55,140 nucleotides of DNA from an uncultured Oscillospiraceae bacterium (GCA_900547305.1 URGH01000005.1:1-55140); one strand, 5' to 3'. Shown: positions 17,077-26,996, counted from the stretch's first letter. Translations and numbers: made by a program. Notes: generated by a model from the letters alone, not told the origin.

Positions 17077-18564
17077 CTATCCTACTTTTTTCTTGGTAGC
17101 CTTTTGCAGCTCGGATATAACCTTATCCACCGTCATATCGCCCGAAACGAGCTTGTTTATGCACTGGTTTATAGTTGCGTCCACGCTGCCCCAGGTGGTG
17201 GAGCCCTTTGAAATAAGGGTTACTTCGGATGAATTTATCATTTCGTTTACCTGCTTTGCGGACTCGGTAAGGTTAGCCTTTGAAACGTCGGTGCGGGTTG
17301 CGCTCGGAACGGCGCAAAGCTCTGAAAATTTAGCCGCAACCTTATCGGTATAAAGGAAACGGAGGAACGCCTCTGCAGCCTTCGGATTTTTCGCCTTTGC
17401 GGCAATGCCTACGTTTGCAGCGTTGGCAACAACGGTTGTCTTCTGACCCGCGTCCTGCAAAACCGAGGGGTAATAGCGCATTTTAAAGCTTGCGGGGGTT
17501 GAGCTCTTCATTTCGTTTTCAAGCCATAAGCCGTTGGGTATAAGCGCCGCGTTGTGCTTAAGCCACGCCGCCTGACTGGTGATGTGGTTCATTGAAAGTC
17601 CAGAGGGGTCAAAATATCCCGCTTTTGCAAGGGTCTCTATTTTGGTTAATACCTTTTTAAAGCGCGCGTCGCTCCATACAGATTCACTCGCCGCGTTTGC
17701 AACGTCGTAAAAATACTGGGTATCGTTTGACGCTAAAGCCTCGGAAGCCACCGCCGGCATAAGCATACCCCAAACAAGGTAGCCCGAGTATTGACCCGTG
17801 TAGATAAACGGATACATTCCCGAGGATTTTACAGTCTTGCAAAAGCTTTGCAGCTCGGTGTAATTCTTAGGAACGCTCCAGCCCTTAGAGCTGAACAGGC
17901 TTTGGTCGTACCACATACCGTAGGTTGAAAGCAGAACGGGCATTTCGTAAATTTTGCCTGTGTTCTTATAGGTGCTTACAAGTCCGCTTTTAAGCTGGCT
18001 GCTAATGGGCGTTGAGGTGCCGTAAACCTTACCGTTCTTATAAAGCGAGCTTAAATCTCTCATCTTGTTCTCGCTCATCCAGGTAGAGGCAGGCATATTG
18101 CTGCCGTCAAGCAGTACAAAGTCGGGCGGGTTATCCTTTGCCCAGCGGGTCTTCATCTGCGCGTTTACGTTGGTATCAAGGTGCGCGTTTATTTCAAGGT
18201 TCGGCTGCAGCTTTTGGAACTCGCTTATGGCATATTCCCAGCACTCGCTGCCGTAGCCGCCCACGAATATCTGTAATTCAAGCGTGCCTTTAAGCTTTTC
18301 TTCGGATGAGTTGTTAACCTCGCCCGCGTTGTGCGCGGTGTTATCGCCCGAATCGCTTACAACATTGCCCGCGCCGCCCTTGTTATCGGACGAAGAAGAG
18401 TTGCTGTCGGTGCTCTCGGTCTTACTTTTCTCGCCGTCAATATAGCTTACGGTCTCGTCTATCTCGCTGTTTACCGTAGTCTTTGTAAGACTGCACCCGG
18501 CGGACATTGCAAGAGTTCCGCATGCGGCTATAATGCAAATGCAGCGAATGAGAATTTTTTTCAT
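17077..18564 (-). CDS. CUT1 extracellular sugar-binding lipoprotein
   Basis: A 495-residue lipoprotein. The signal peptide MKKILIRCICIIAACGTLA ends in lipobox MSAGC, followed by a Ser/Asn/Asp-rich linker (about 40-90) and a solute-binding family 1 domain starting at LELQIFVGGYGS. Motifs such as FVLLDGSNMP, YEMPVLLSTYGMWYD and AAEAFLRFLYT are typical. It delivers oligosaccharide to the two permeases encoded just downstream. AAAAGGAG lies 9 bases upstream of the ATG. An 11-bp hairpin separates it from the giant enzyme gene, consistent with differential mRNA stability in one operon. Confidence 0.93.
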   Translation of the reverse strand: MKKILIRCICIIAACGTLAMSAGCSLTKTTVNSEIDETVSYIDGEKSKTESTDSNSSSSDNKGGAGNVVSDSGDNTAHNAGEVNNSSEEKLKGTLELQIFVGGYGSECWEYAISEFQKLQPNLEINAHLDTNVNAQMKTRWAKDNPPDFVLLDGSNMPASTWMSENKMRDLSSLYKNGKVYGTSTPISSQLKSGLVSTYKNTGKIYEMPVLLSTYGMWYDQSLFSSKGWSVPKNYTELQSFCKTVKSSGMYPFIYTGQYSGYLVWGMLMPAVASEALASNDTQYFYDVANAASESVWSDARFKKVLTKIETLAKAGYFDPSGLSMNHITSQAAWLKHNAALIPNGLWLENEMKSSTPASFKMRYYPSVLQDAGQKTTVVANAANVGIAAKAKNPKAAEAFLRFLYTDKVAAKFSELCAVPSATRTDVSKANLTESAKQVNEMINSSEVTLISKGSTTWGSVDATINQCINKLVSGDMTVDKVISELQKATKKKVG

Positions 18565-18597
18565 AAAATTGCACTCCTTTTAGTTTTTTGGGTTTTA

Positions 18598-18626
18598 CTT
18601 TGGGGCTCTGTATCGGAGCCCCAAAG
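18598..18626 (-). promoter_or_regulatory. Strong intercistronic hairpin without T tract
   Basis: CTTTGGGGCTC (18598-18608) pairs perfectly with GAGCCCCAAAG (18616-18626) across a 7-base loop. On the coding (minus) strand it is followed by AAAACCC rather than Ts, so it is unlikely to terminate transcription there; a short T run exists only on the opposite strand. It probably protects or delimits mRNA ends between the giant enzyme gene and the importer genes. Confidence 0.6.
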
Positions 18627-18630
18627 ATTT

Positions 18631-21600
18631 TTAAAGCTCTGCGGAATTGTTTCCGCCTTTTTCCAAAGTAATTGAGGTATGCGGCGCTCCGTTTAAGGAA
18701 AGATTTACGCTTTGCCCCGCGTGGCGTGCGGCATAAGCCTTTTTAACCGTTGCCGTAACGCCCTCAAGCCCTCGCTTTTCTTTAAGCTTATCAAGCCTTA
18801 CAGTACCCTTTTTGATTTTTGCGGAATATATTCGCTTGCCGTTCTTGGTGAAATAAATATTTTTGCCGAGAAGAACAATAAGCAGAATTACTATTGCCGC
18901 CAAAGCTGCAAGTGCCGCGGCGCACAGGGCAATAATCACAGGCAGGTTAAGAGAAACGGTGGTGTAATACTTCGTGTTTTTCTTGGTTATTGCCTGTCTT
19001 CCGTTATCATCGTCCGCGCTGCCGTTATCCGGCTTTACATCGGGTGCAGTCGGCTCAATATAACCGTTGTTTCCGTTATTACCGTTATCGGGCACGGTCG
19101 GGTCTGTGGGGTCGTCGTTATCGTCAAGCGGCAGCTTTTCGTAAAGCCTTGTGTAGTAAACCGCCACGGTGTGACTTTCCTTTATGTTGTTAAAGGTGTA
19201 GCTGCTGCCGTTTACGGTGGTTTTTACGCCGTCTATAAGCAGGTAGCCGAGCCTATACCCGCTGTTCGGCTTAAAGTTAAGGATCAGCTTTCCGCCGTAT
19301 TCCGCCTCATTCAGTCCCTCGGGGCTTACCGTACCGCCAGCGGTTCTTGTGAAATAAAGCTTTATTTTATCATTCTTTGAAATGCGGAAAAGCCTTGTTT
19401 CGCCCTTATCCGAGTTGTATGTAAAGCTGTTTACGCTCTTAGCAATAACCTTGCGGTTAAATACATCATATACCGTGTAGCTGCCGGGCAGTGAAATGGT
19501 CTTTTCCCCGCCGAAAAGCGAATGAACGGAAATATAATTGTTATCGGCGTAAATTACATCGCTTGCGGTTTCATCATAGCTGTGGCAGCCGCAGTGCTTT
19601 AAAATGTTCCTTAAAATATCAGCCGGAATACAGGGTACTGCCGAGTAAATATTCGTCCAGTTATTTCCCTTTTCATCGGTCATTTCCTTTAAGGCAAAGC
19701 CTACGTTGTTTGTTCCGTAGCCGTTTTGCTCGGTGTGGTAGCCGAGGGTTACGGCGCTTTCATCGTCCACCGCTATAACGGGGGCTAAGGTTCTGTACTC
19801 AATCGCGCCGAAGCTGACGTCTGCCAGCCCCGCTGTCACCCAGCTGTTATAGTTTTCAACCTCAACCGTGCCCATAAGCTTGCGCTCTGTTCCCGTGCCG
19901 CTTATCAGCCTCATATTCATTCCTGTAAGGGCTGAAAGGTTAGCGACCGTGGTGGTATTTCCGTCGGACATACCCGATGTGAACACCCATATAATAACGT
20001 TGCCGTTTCTTTGCAGTTTTTCGCTTATCGCGCGGCGCTCCGCCTCTGTAACCTGCGTGGTCGAAAGCATAATATTTATCTTATGCTCGGGTACAAGCCC
20101 TTTTTCAAGGTCGTCAAGCAGGTATGTATCATACGGTGCGCCGAGGCTGTAAAGCTCCTTGCGCTGCGTAATCAGCAGCCCCTTATACAAAAGCTCGTTT
20201 GTAAGGTCAGATCCCGAATACGGCATATATGCGGGCGACTGCTCATCGTAAAACACCGCTATATCCGAAACGCTCTTGCGTTCAAGCCCTAATGATAAGG
20301 TCATTTCCTGCATCATGGCAGACGCAGTCTCCCACAGCTGCTTATCGGTGAAATATGTGCCCGCAAGGCTGTAGAGATACAGCCCGCAGCCCTTTGAAAG
20401 GGCATATGCAAAGTTGCGCTTTAACTGCTCTATGGATTGCTCGGCGGTGCGCGTCCAACCGACTGATGCACGCGCGTCGGGCGCTTCAAACATCGTTGTG
20501 GTGTGGTTGCGGTTGTCGTCCTCCGCTATATAGAGCTTTCCGTGCGCGGTAACGCTGTCTACCGCCGACATATAATCGCCCGAATAGCCTATTTCGCGCT
20601 CGCCGTAATTCCACGGGCAGGTTATGAAGTCAATGCTGTCGGATTCAAGTATCTTTTGGAACGAGGTTTGCGAAGTAGAGGCTGCCATATCGTAGTTCAT
20701 AATGTTGAGCAGATAGCCCGCGTAGGTTCCTACGAAAAGCCTGTTATTGGTGGCTTTTTTCACAAGGGATGCAAAATAAAGCATTGCCTCTGTCTTCTTC
20801 TCGCCCATAAACAGCTCGTAATCTATTGCTTGGCGGTTCTTGCCCGCGCTTAAAATGCTGCCGAACTCGGTCTCGCTGCGCGCCGCAATGCTCGGAACAG
20901 CAGCAGAGGCAAGCGTTACGGAGCTGTCGCCCCAAGCGGCTTTCAGCGCCGCGTCGGTTTTATACTTTTCTTTAAGCCATGCGCGGAAGGCGGTAAGCCC
21001 TACCGATGAATAATCGCCTACCTTTGTGCTGCCGTTTATTCCCCACCACTGCCATTCATAGGTAGTGCCGCCCGTAATTTTAAAGCCTATAATATTATTG
21101 GCATAGGGCTGCTGCATAAGGTAATTTATTATTTCGGTAACCTTTTCGCCCGTTTCCTTTTTCCACAGTTCGGAGGAGAAGGACTCCTTGCTCACCGTGC
21201 CGTCGTTAAGCTTTACGCACTCCTCGGGGTGAGCGTCCAGCCACCACTGCGGCGGCGTGGTATCAATCGCCATAACAAGCTGTGAATTGGGATTTGCGGC
21301 AAGCGTGCCCAAAATCTGTTGGTCTATGGTCTCGGTCTTTATAGTCCCGTCGGACATCCAAAGCTCGCCGAGCGTTTCACGCGGAAGAATAAACGCAATT
21401 GAAGTGTCTATTCCCACGCTTGCCAGCCCCTCCATTTCGGATTGGTCAAACTGGGTATCGCGCTCGGGGCGGCTGTACCATAAGGGCGCCTGCGCCACGC
21501 CGTTCACAAATACGGTGGGCTTGCCGTTATACATTTTAATTTCGCTCTTTGTCGAAACCTCCTGCTTATACTGAGCAATTTTCAGGCTGCCGACCTTATT

Positions 21601-24600
21601 GTTAATGTAATAATCGCTGATTACCGCCACGGTGTTATCAAACTGCACCGTGTAATCGCCCGCCGCCAAAAACTGCGGAACGGTTATTTCAAACTCGGCG
21701 GTAAATTCCTTGCCCGTAGGCCACGATTTTGTGGTTTTTCCGTTTGCAAGGGTTATTGTTCCCGTGCAAATGCGGCTTGTGGAGTTGCGTTTCCAGAAAT
21801 AAATCTTAAAGCTTGTAGCCTCGGGCAGCTTTTCGGGGATTTTAAGTTTAGCCGTAACCTTTACGGTATCGCCCGCGTAAATCGTGTTTTTCGGGAAAGT
21901 AAACTCGTCGGTTTCTATTTTGTAATCCGAATATTCCGAGAAATCGAAGTCGATTGCTCCCCAGCCGCCGCTGCCGACGTTAGCGTAAATTTCCGCCTTT
22001 GTCCAGCCGCCTGTTGACATATCGTAATCGGGCTTCATAAAGTTATCGGCGTCGGAGTCGCTCCACTGCGGGTTCGGGGTCTTGCTTTCCCCTATCGCCT
22101 CGCGCGCAACATACACGTTTTCATCGGTGTAGAACCTCAGCACGGAATTGTTATCCATCTTTACTATTCCGTCGTACAAAAGCGCATATCTGTAAACGCC
22201 GTTGTACAGTCGCACCGCAATAACGTTTTTGCCCTTTTGCAGATATTCCGTAATATCAAGTGTTACCGGCAAGCTCCATGTATCGCCCGTGCGGGTTTCC
22301 TCGTAAACCTTTTCGCCGTTTATGTAAACGTCGGCTCTGTCGTCCGCCGTTATCTGCATCTGCGCCGATTTTACGGTGCTTTCAAGGTTTATTTCCTGGC
22401 GGTAATAGTAGTAGCGCTCGTTGTTTTTCTGGCTTTCTATGGTATCGTATTCGGCAGGGTGAACTATCCACGCGCCCTCCCAGCCGAGGTCTACGCTCGG
22501 TTCTGCGGTGGTGCGTATAGCTGCGTCGTTTAAAGCAACGTCGCCCTCTCCCCCGCTCTTTTCAAACCGCAAAACGTAATACGCCGCGTTTATTGCCGTA
22601 AAATCAACCTTTATTTCGGTTGAAACGGGAGCAGACGATATTTCGCGCTCAACAACCGCGCCGGCAGGCTCGTTTTTCCAGTTATAGCCTATAAGGCTTA
22701 ATTTACCGACTGCCGTGCCCGCGGTTCTGTAATGCGCGGTAAATTGGTAAGAATAATCGGTATTTATTATATCAATTTTCTTCTCAATAGCCGCGCTGTC
22801 GCCCGTGCCGCCCGAAATTACCGCCTCGCCCGATGTAGCGAAGGTGGGGTTGCCCTTAACGTCGGTCTTTTTAAAGCCGCCGAACATACCGTCCGATGAG
22901 GGGGAGGCAAAATCCTCGGCGTATACCGTTTCGTTGCTCTCGGTGTAGTTATAGTACTCTATTGAATCAAAGTATACGTCGGCTTTTCTGCCGCCTATGC
23001 GTAATGTGAGCGTAACGCTGCTCACATTCTTTGAAACGGTGTAGGGTATTCTGTATTCCTGCCAGTCGCTTAAAGAGCTGCCGGAATTAAGCGTCCTATC
23101 CTGTCCCGTCCAGCTCTGAACCAGCGTTCCTGCGCTGTTATAGCAGGAAAGCGACGCGGTAAACGAGCCGGATACCGAGTCCTTGCTGCGCATATGAATA
23201 ACAAACTCTATTTTATCGCCCGCGGTAACGTTTATCTGTTTCTTCATTGTTGCGGTGGTATAGTTGATTCTGTTATACTGCTTTTCAATGTGCAGCGAAT
23301 TATTCCCGCGGTAGTAAACGCTTTTATCGGCGGAAATTTTCGCAATACCGTCCGATGTGGCAAAGGTCCAGTTTATAGGCTTGCCGCCCGCGGTGTATTC
23401 AAAGTCAAGGTTCGGGTCTTCTACCTCGCTCGTTTCGGTAAGGGCTACGTTATCTATATACATATCCATAGCGTCCGCGGTGTTTGAAACAAGCCAGATT
23501 TTAACGAATTTCGCGTCCTTCGCGGTTTTAAACACCGCGCCGCAGCTTTTCCAGTCAAAGGAGCCGTATTCATACGCCTCGGTCACCCATTTGAACGCCT
23601 CAGACTCATCCTTAACGTTATCGCCGCCCGCGTTTTTATACTGCCTTACGCATATTTGCAGTGAGCCCTTTTTGTTGCCCTGCGACATTGCGTCAAAGCT
23701 GAGCAGGTAATTGGTATTTACCGTTACGGGCAGCATAATACTTTGCAGGTAAAGCTGAACGTCGCCCGTTTGCGGCTTGCTTATATGCGCCGCGGCGCTG
23801 CCGTCCTTAGACGCGCCCTCTGCCTTTACTGCGGTGTACGCCCCAAAGCTGCCCTCTTCAAATTCGCCCGGGTTATTCGGGTTTTCGCGGCGTTCGTACA
23901 TATTCCAGTTAAATACCTTTTGTCCGTTTTCGCCGCTTTCAAAGTCTAAGTTCGGGTCGGTTGAGTCGCCTAAATACTCAACAGAGATATTATCGAATAA
24001 AAACTCCGCCCCCGCTTTATTTGAGCGTACTTCAAAGCGCATCTCGTAAAACGCGGTATCTCCGCCCGCGGTAAAATCTGCGGTGTAGCTGTGCCACTCG
24101 CCGTCGTTATTTTTGGAATTCGCGGCGGTAAGCCAGTTGTAGGAGGAGGTTTCAACCGTATCATATCCCCTTGAGGTGTAGGTTCTCACATACGGGAAAA
24201 CGCTTATTTCCTCACCCGAGTATTTGCCCTGAAAAGTAACGCGGTAAACTCCGTTTGCCGCGGCGCTCATACGCTTGCCGTAAATTACCGCAAATTCCGT
24301 GTTTTCCTTTTCGGCTGTCGCTTTTACGGCGCCGCTGCCGTTTACACCCTCGTCAGCGGCATATTTAACCTTAAATATGCCTGAGTCGCTGCCGCCGCAA
24401 TAATATTGCCAGTTAAGCGGCATATCGTTTTCGGGGTTTTTAATTTCAAAATCGTAGTTTTCGGGATTTTCAAGCAGCGTGAGCGTGATACCTTTAAGCG
24501 TTGCGCCGCTTTCCGATATATATGAAACGCGCATATACTTCGCGCCGTCCGGCACAATAAATATGCCGCCCGAGCTTTCGGGCTCGCATTCCTTGCCCGT

Positions 24601-26934
24601 ATCAAAGGTTATTTTAAGCTTTCCGCCGCTGCCGTTTACCGCGGTGCGGAAAATTTGCCCGCCTTCAACATTGTAGCGGTAGGAAACCGCCGCGGAATTA
24701 TCGCCGAACGAAATAACCGATGAAGCCTTGTCATAATCGGTCCTGCCCGAAAAGCTCCAGCCGGGAGCAGAGAGCACGCGCATATTTTCAAAATCGCCGT
24801 TTTGAATTAATTGCCGCGAGGTATCGGGCTGTGAATAAGAGTAGAAACCGCCGTTGCTTATAAGGTTTGTCTGCGCCGTATCGCTCTTGTCATAAACCGA
24901 TATATTATCAATATAGCAGTCAACTCCGGCATAGCCGCCGGGAGATATGCAAAGCGGCGCCCACTGGGCATTTGTGACGGTAAATTCATAGGTCATTTTC
25001 GTCCATTCGGAATAATTTACATTATCGAACAAAAGTCCGCCGTCACCCGATTTTTCCCATTTGCCGAGTCCCCAGTAAAGCTCTGCCGCAAGCGGGTCGC
25101 CCGCCGCCTGCGTTGCGCCCTTGAGCCACAGCTCCATAACATAGGTCTTGCCGTTTTCAAGCCCTTTCAGCATATATGAAATTCCGGCTCTTGCGCGGGC
25201 GGTATTTTTTTCATAATCCTGATAAATATGTACGGAACCCGCGTCCGCATTGCCCTTATCTTCAAGCGTCACATAGCAGTTTTCAGGGTCGGGACTCGAA
25301 TATCCCGTCTCCTGCCAGCCCTCCAGCGACGGAGAAATGCCGAGCGGGCAAAAGTAAGCGTTATCAAACAGCATTTTATCGCCCGCCGCGCCCTGGAACA
25401 CAATTCGCAGTTGAAATTCCTTTGCGTTCTGCGGCGCCGTAAAATCTGCCGTAACGGTGTTCCAGCCGCTCTGTAAAGCGCCTTCCCCGGCTTTTACCTG
25501 CTCGGGCGCCTTGCCGTTATCAAAGAACCAAAACGCCGTTATAATATAGTAAGGATTACTGCCCGTTCCCTTTAAATCGGCACTGAAACGGTATTTTTGC
25601 CCCTGCTCCACCGAAATATTCGGGCTTGAAAGCGTAACCCAGCCCGCTCCCGCCGCGGCGGAGGCGCCCTTTGTCATTTCAAGCACACCGCCGTGAGAAA
25701 GGTCATTCGACAACTCAAGCGTATCGCCTGTATAGTTGTCATTAAGCGTCCATTTAAGCGTTTCCTCTTTAATCTCAGCGCCGTCAAAATTACCGTTAAA
25801 TTTATCGGGGGATAAATATGTATAAACAATATCCTCAAAATCGCCGTTTTTAATCAGGTTGTTTGCCGTAACAAGATTATACCCGCCGTCTAAACGGAAA
25901 TCTCCCTTTCCGTTCAAAACATCCTCGCCGGTTTCCTTATTCACTGCTTTAAGCGAATCTATATATACATCCGATAAACCGTTATACTGGCTGAAAACAA
26001 GGAAAAACCTGTTTGTACCGTCAGATTCGTAATCATAAGAAAAATCCGTCCAGTCGGCATAGCTTACGCGATCGGCGAACAGATTGCCGCTCCCGCCGTC
26101 TATATGGGCGGCGTCGGCAAAACGGAAAGTTTGACCCTGCGCCGTAACACTGCCCTTGATTTTCATTGAAACGGTATAACTGCCCGCCGGAACGCTTGCC
26201 GGCACAACAGTCAGCCACATATCGCCCTCAATTCCGGTATTAACAATGTGAAGCGCGCCGTCGCCGTTACAGCCGTCGTCTACCGTTTCCATATAGCGTG
26301 TTGCGGTGTTTTCCCACTTTTGGCCGTTACCGTCGGGGTATCTTACCCATTCTCCCGCCGAGTAGCCGGGAACGGTTTCATCCGCATATATGGGAGCCGC
26401 CGTACCGTATATATATAGGTATGCGTTATCCAAGGTGTATTTATCGCCAGATTTGCCGTTTGCCCCAAGCTCAATATTCATGCGCGCGTAATTCGCGCCG
26501 TCGGGCACGGTAATATCGCCGCCCAGCTCGCCGTAATCGGCAGTCGGTTTACTATTACCGAGGCTTATCGGTTCGCCGACGGAATTTTCGGCCTTTTCAT
26601 CGCTGAAAAAGTCAATTGTAAGCTCGGCCTCCGCATTTGCCGCGGTCGAGCTTACAAAAGCCCCTCCGCGGTACTTTTTGCCGGGCTTTACCGACGTTAT
26701 ATCCGAAGAAAGGACAGCCGCTTTTCCCGAACTCTTGGTAATCTCGGCGCCGTAGCCGCTTATTCCCGCGGCGGCGGCAAGCTCGCCGTTAGAAACACTC
26801 CAGCCGGAAAAGCCCTTGAAAGTTTCATCGGGTTCCGCAAAAGCAGAAATCACGGGCAGAGAACCGAACGCAATAACAAGGCTCAGCGCTGCCGCGGTTA
26901 TTCTTTTCCTCAAACCGATGATATCCTTAGTCAA
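18631..26934 (-). CDS. Giant membrane-anchored multi-module glycosidase (GH42-like catalytic domain)
   Basis: A surface protein of about 2767 residues. The predicted signal peptide (about 1-33) ends ISAFA. Residues 35-1480 hold some eight to nine beta-sandwich modules of the CBM4/9 type, many closing with a (F/Y)DN strand. One of them (about 182-347) belongs to the same module type as the three repeats of the phosphatase-dockerin protein. Residues about 1485-1590 resemble the lectin-like N-domain of rhamnosidases (ADDRADVYINGEKV). Residues about 1800-2520 are a GH42-like clan GH-A enzyme: TTPPQWWLDAHPEE, GFKITGGTTYEWQ (acid/base candidate E1960), FRAWLKEKYKTD, and LYIAEDDN (nucleophile candidate E2138). 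An InlB-like repeat (about 2525-2595), an Asp/Asn/Pro linker, one membrane helix (about 2661-2690) and a cytosolic tail of about 75 residues follow. There is no LPXTG and no dockerin. A TTG start at 26934 is chosen because the promoter -10 box overlaps the only nearby ATG; AAAGGGAAG precedes the TTG. Confidence 0.85.
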   Translation of the reverse strand: MTKDIIGLRKRITAAALSLVIAFGSLPVISAFAEPDETFKGFSGWSVSNGELAAAAGISGYGAEITKSSGKAAVLSSDITSVKPGKKYRGGAFVSSTAANAEAELTIDFFSDEKAENSVGEPISLGNSKPTADYGELGGDITVPDGANYARMNIELGANGKSGDKYTLDNAYLYIYGTAAPIYADETVPGYSAGEWVRYPDGNGQKWENTATRYMETVDDGCNGDGALHIVNTGIEGDMWLTVVPASVPAGSYTVSMKIKGSVTAQGQTFRFADAAHIDGGSGNLFADRVSYADWTDFSYDYESDGTNRFFLVFSQYNGLSDVYIDSLKAVNKETGEDVLNGKGDFRLDGGYNLVTANNLIKNGDFEDIVYTYLSPDKFNGNFDGAEIKEETLKWTLNDNYTGDTLELSNDLSHGGVLEMTKGASAAAGAGWVTLSSPNISVEQGQKYRFSADLKGTGSNPYYIITAFWFFDNGKAPEQVKAGEGALQSGWNTVTADFTAPQNAKEFQLRIVFQGAAGDKMLFDNAYFCPLGISPSLEGWQETGYSSPDPENCYVTLEDKGNADAGSVHIYQDYEKNTARARAGISYMLKGLENGKTYVMELWLKGATQAAGDPLAAELYWGLGKWEKSGDGGLLFDNVNYSEWTKMTYEFTVTNAQWAPLCISPGGYAGVDCYIDNISVYDKSDTAQTNLISNGGFYSYSQPDTSRQLIQNGDFENMRVLSAPGWSFSGRTDYDKASSVISFGDNSAAVSYRYNVEGGQIFRTAVNGSGGKLKITFDTGKECEPESSGGIFIVPDGAKYMRVSYISESGATLKGITLTLLENPENYDFEIKNPENDMPLNWQYYCGGSDSGIFKVKYAADEGVNGSGAVKATAEKENTEFAVIYGKRMSAAANGVYRVTFQGKYSGEEISVFPYVRTYTSRGYDTVETSSYNWLTAANSKNNDGEWHSYTADFTAGGDTAFYEMRFEVRSNKAGAEFLFDNISVEYLGDSTDPNLDFESGENGQKVFNWNMYERRENPNNPGEFEEGSFGAYTAVKAEGASKDGSAAAHISKPQTGDVQLYLQSIMLPVTVNTNYLLSFDAMSQGNKKGSLQICVRQYKNAGGDNVKDESEAFKWVTEAYEYGSFDWKSCGAVFKTAKDAKFVKIWLVSNTADAMDMYIDNVALTETSEVEDPNLDFEYTAGGKPINWTFATSDGIAKISADKSVYYRGNNSLHIEKQYNRINYTTATMKKQINVTAGDKIEFVIHMRSKDSVSGSFTASLSCYNSAGTLVQSWTGQDRTLNSGSSLSDWQEYRIPYTVSKNVSSVTLTLRIGGRKADVYFDSIEYYNYTESNETVYAEDFASPSSDGMFGGFKKTDVKGNPTFATSGEAVISGGTGDSAAIEKKIDIINTDYSYQFTAHYRTAGTAVGKLSLIGYNWKNEPAGAVVEREISSAPVSTEIKVDFTAINAAYYVLRFEKSGGEGDVALNDAAIRTTAEPSVDLGWEGAWIVHPAEYDTIESQKNNERYYYYRQEINLESTVKSAQMQITADDRADVYINGEKVYEETRTGDTWSLPVTLDITEYLQKGKNVIAVRLYNGVYRYALLYDGIVKMDNNSVLRFYTDENVYVAREAIGESKTPNPQWSDSDADNFMKPDYDMSTGGWTKAEIYANVGSGGWGAIDFDFSEYSDYKIETDEFTFPKNTIYAGDTVKVTAKLKIPEKLPEATSFKIYFWKRNSTSRICTGTITLANGKTTKSWPTGKEFTAEFEITVPQFLAAGDYTVQFDNTVAVISDYYINNKVGSLKIAQYKQEVSTKSEIKMYNGKPTVFVNGVAQAPLWYSRPERDTQFDQSEMEGLASVGIDTSIAFILPRETLGELWMSDGTIKTETIDQQILGTLAANPNSQLVMAIDTTPPQWWLDAHPEECVKLNDGTVSKESFSSELWKKETGEKVTEIINYLMQQPYANNIIGFKITGGTTYEWQWWGINGSTKVGDYSSVGLTAFRAWLKEKYKTDAALKAAWGDSSVTLASAAVPSIAARSETEFGSILSAGKNRQAIDYELFMGEKKTEAMLYFASLVKKATNNRLFVGTYAGYLLNIMNYDMAASTSQTSFQKILESDSIDFITCPWNYGEREIGYSGDYMSAVDSVTAHGKLYIAEDDNRNHTTTMFEAPDARASVGWTRTAEQSIEQLKRNFAYALSKGCGLYLYSLAGTYFTDKQLWETASAMMQEMTLSLGLERKSVSDIAVFYDEQSPAYMPYSGSDLTNELLYKGLLITQRKELYSLGAPYDTYLLDDLEKGLVPEHKINIMLSTTQVTEAERRAISEKLQRNGNVIIWVFTSGMSDGNTTTVANLSALTGMNMRLISGTGTERKLMGTVEVENYNSWVTAGLADVSFGAIEYRTLAPVIAVDDESAVTLGYHTEQNGYGTNNVGFALKEMTDEKGNNWTNIYSAVPCIPADILRNILKHCGCHSYDETASDVIYADNNYISVHSLFGGEKTISLPGSYTVYDVFNRKVIAKSVNSFTYNSDKGETRLFRISKNDKIKLYFTRTAGGTVSPEGLNEAEYGGKLILNFKPNSGYRLGYLLIDGVKTTVNGSSYTFNNIKESHTVAVYYTRLYEKLPLDDNDDPTDPTVPDNGNNGNNGYIEPTAPDVKPDNGSADDDNGRQAITKKNTKYYTTVSLNLPVIIALCAAALAALAAIVILLIVLLGKNIYFTKNGKRIYSAKIKKGTVRLDKLKEKRGLEGVTATVKKAYAARHAGQSVNLSLNGAPHTSITLEKGGNNSAEL

Positions 26935-26967
26935 AATAACACACTTCCCTTTTAATTTGCTGTTTTT

Positions 26968-26996
26968 ATTATACATTAAGCACAACAAAGTGTCGT
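26968..26996 (-). promoter_or_regulatory. Promoter of the giant glycosidase operon
   Basis: On the minus strand the -10 box TATAAT (26973-26968) is perfect; 17 bases upstream is a weak -35 ACGACA (26996-26991). The start would be near 26961, giving a leader of about 27 nt before the TTG start. A poor -35 box suits a promoter that needs an activator. Confidence 0.6.

Noticed and set aside
18631..18900. Sortase anchor on the giant enzyme
   Set aside because: The C-terminus has a membrane helix but no LPXTG-type motif before it, and the tail after the helix is about 75 residues, too long for sorting signals.
20503..20853. Several plus-strand frames of 60-220 codons inside the giant enzyme gene (for example 18712-19380)
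   Set aside because: They are antisense shadows of one continuous, domain-rich frame and have no start signals.
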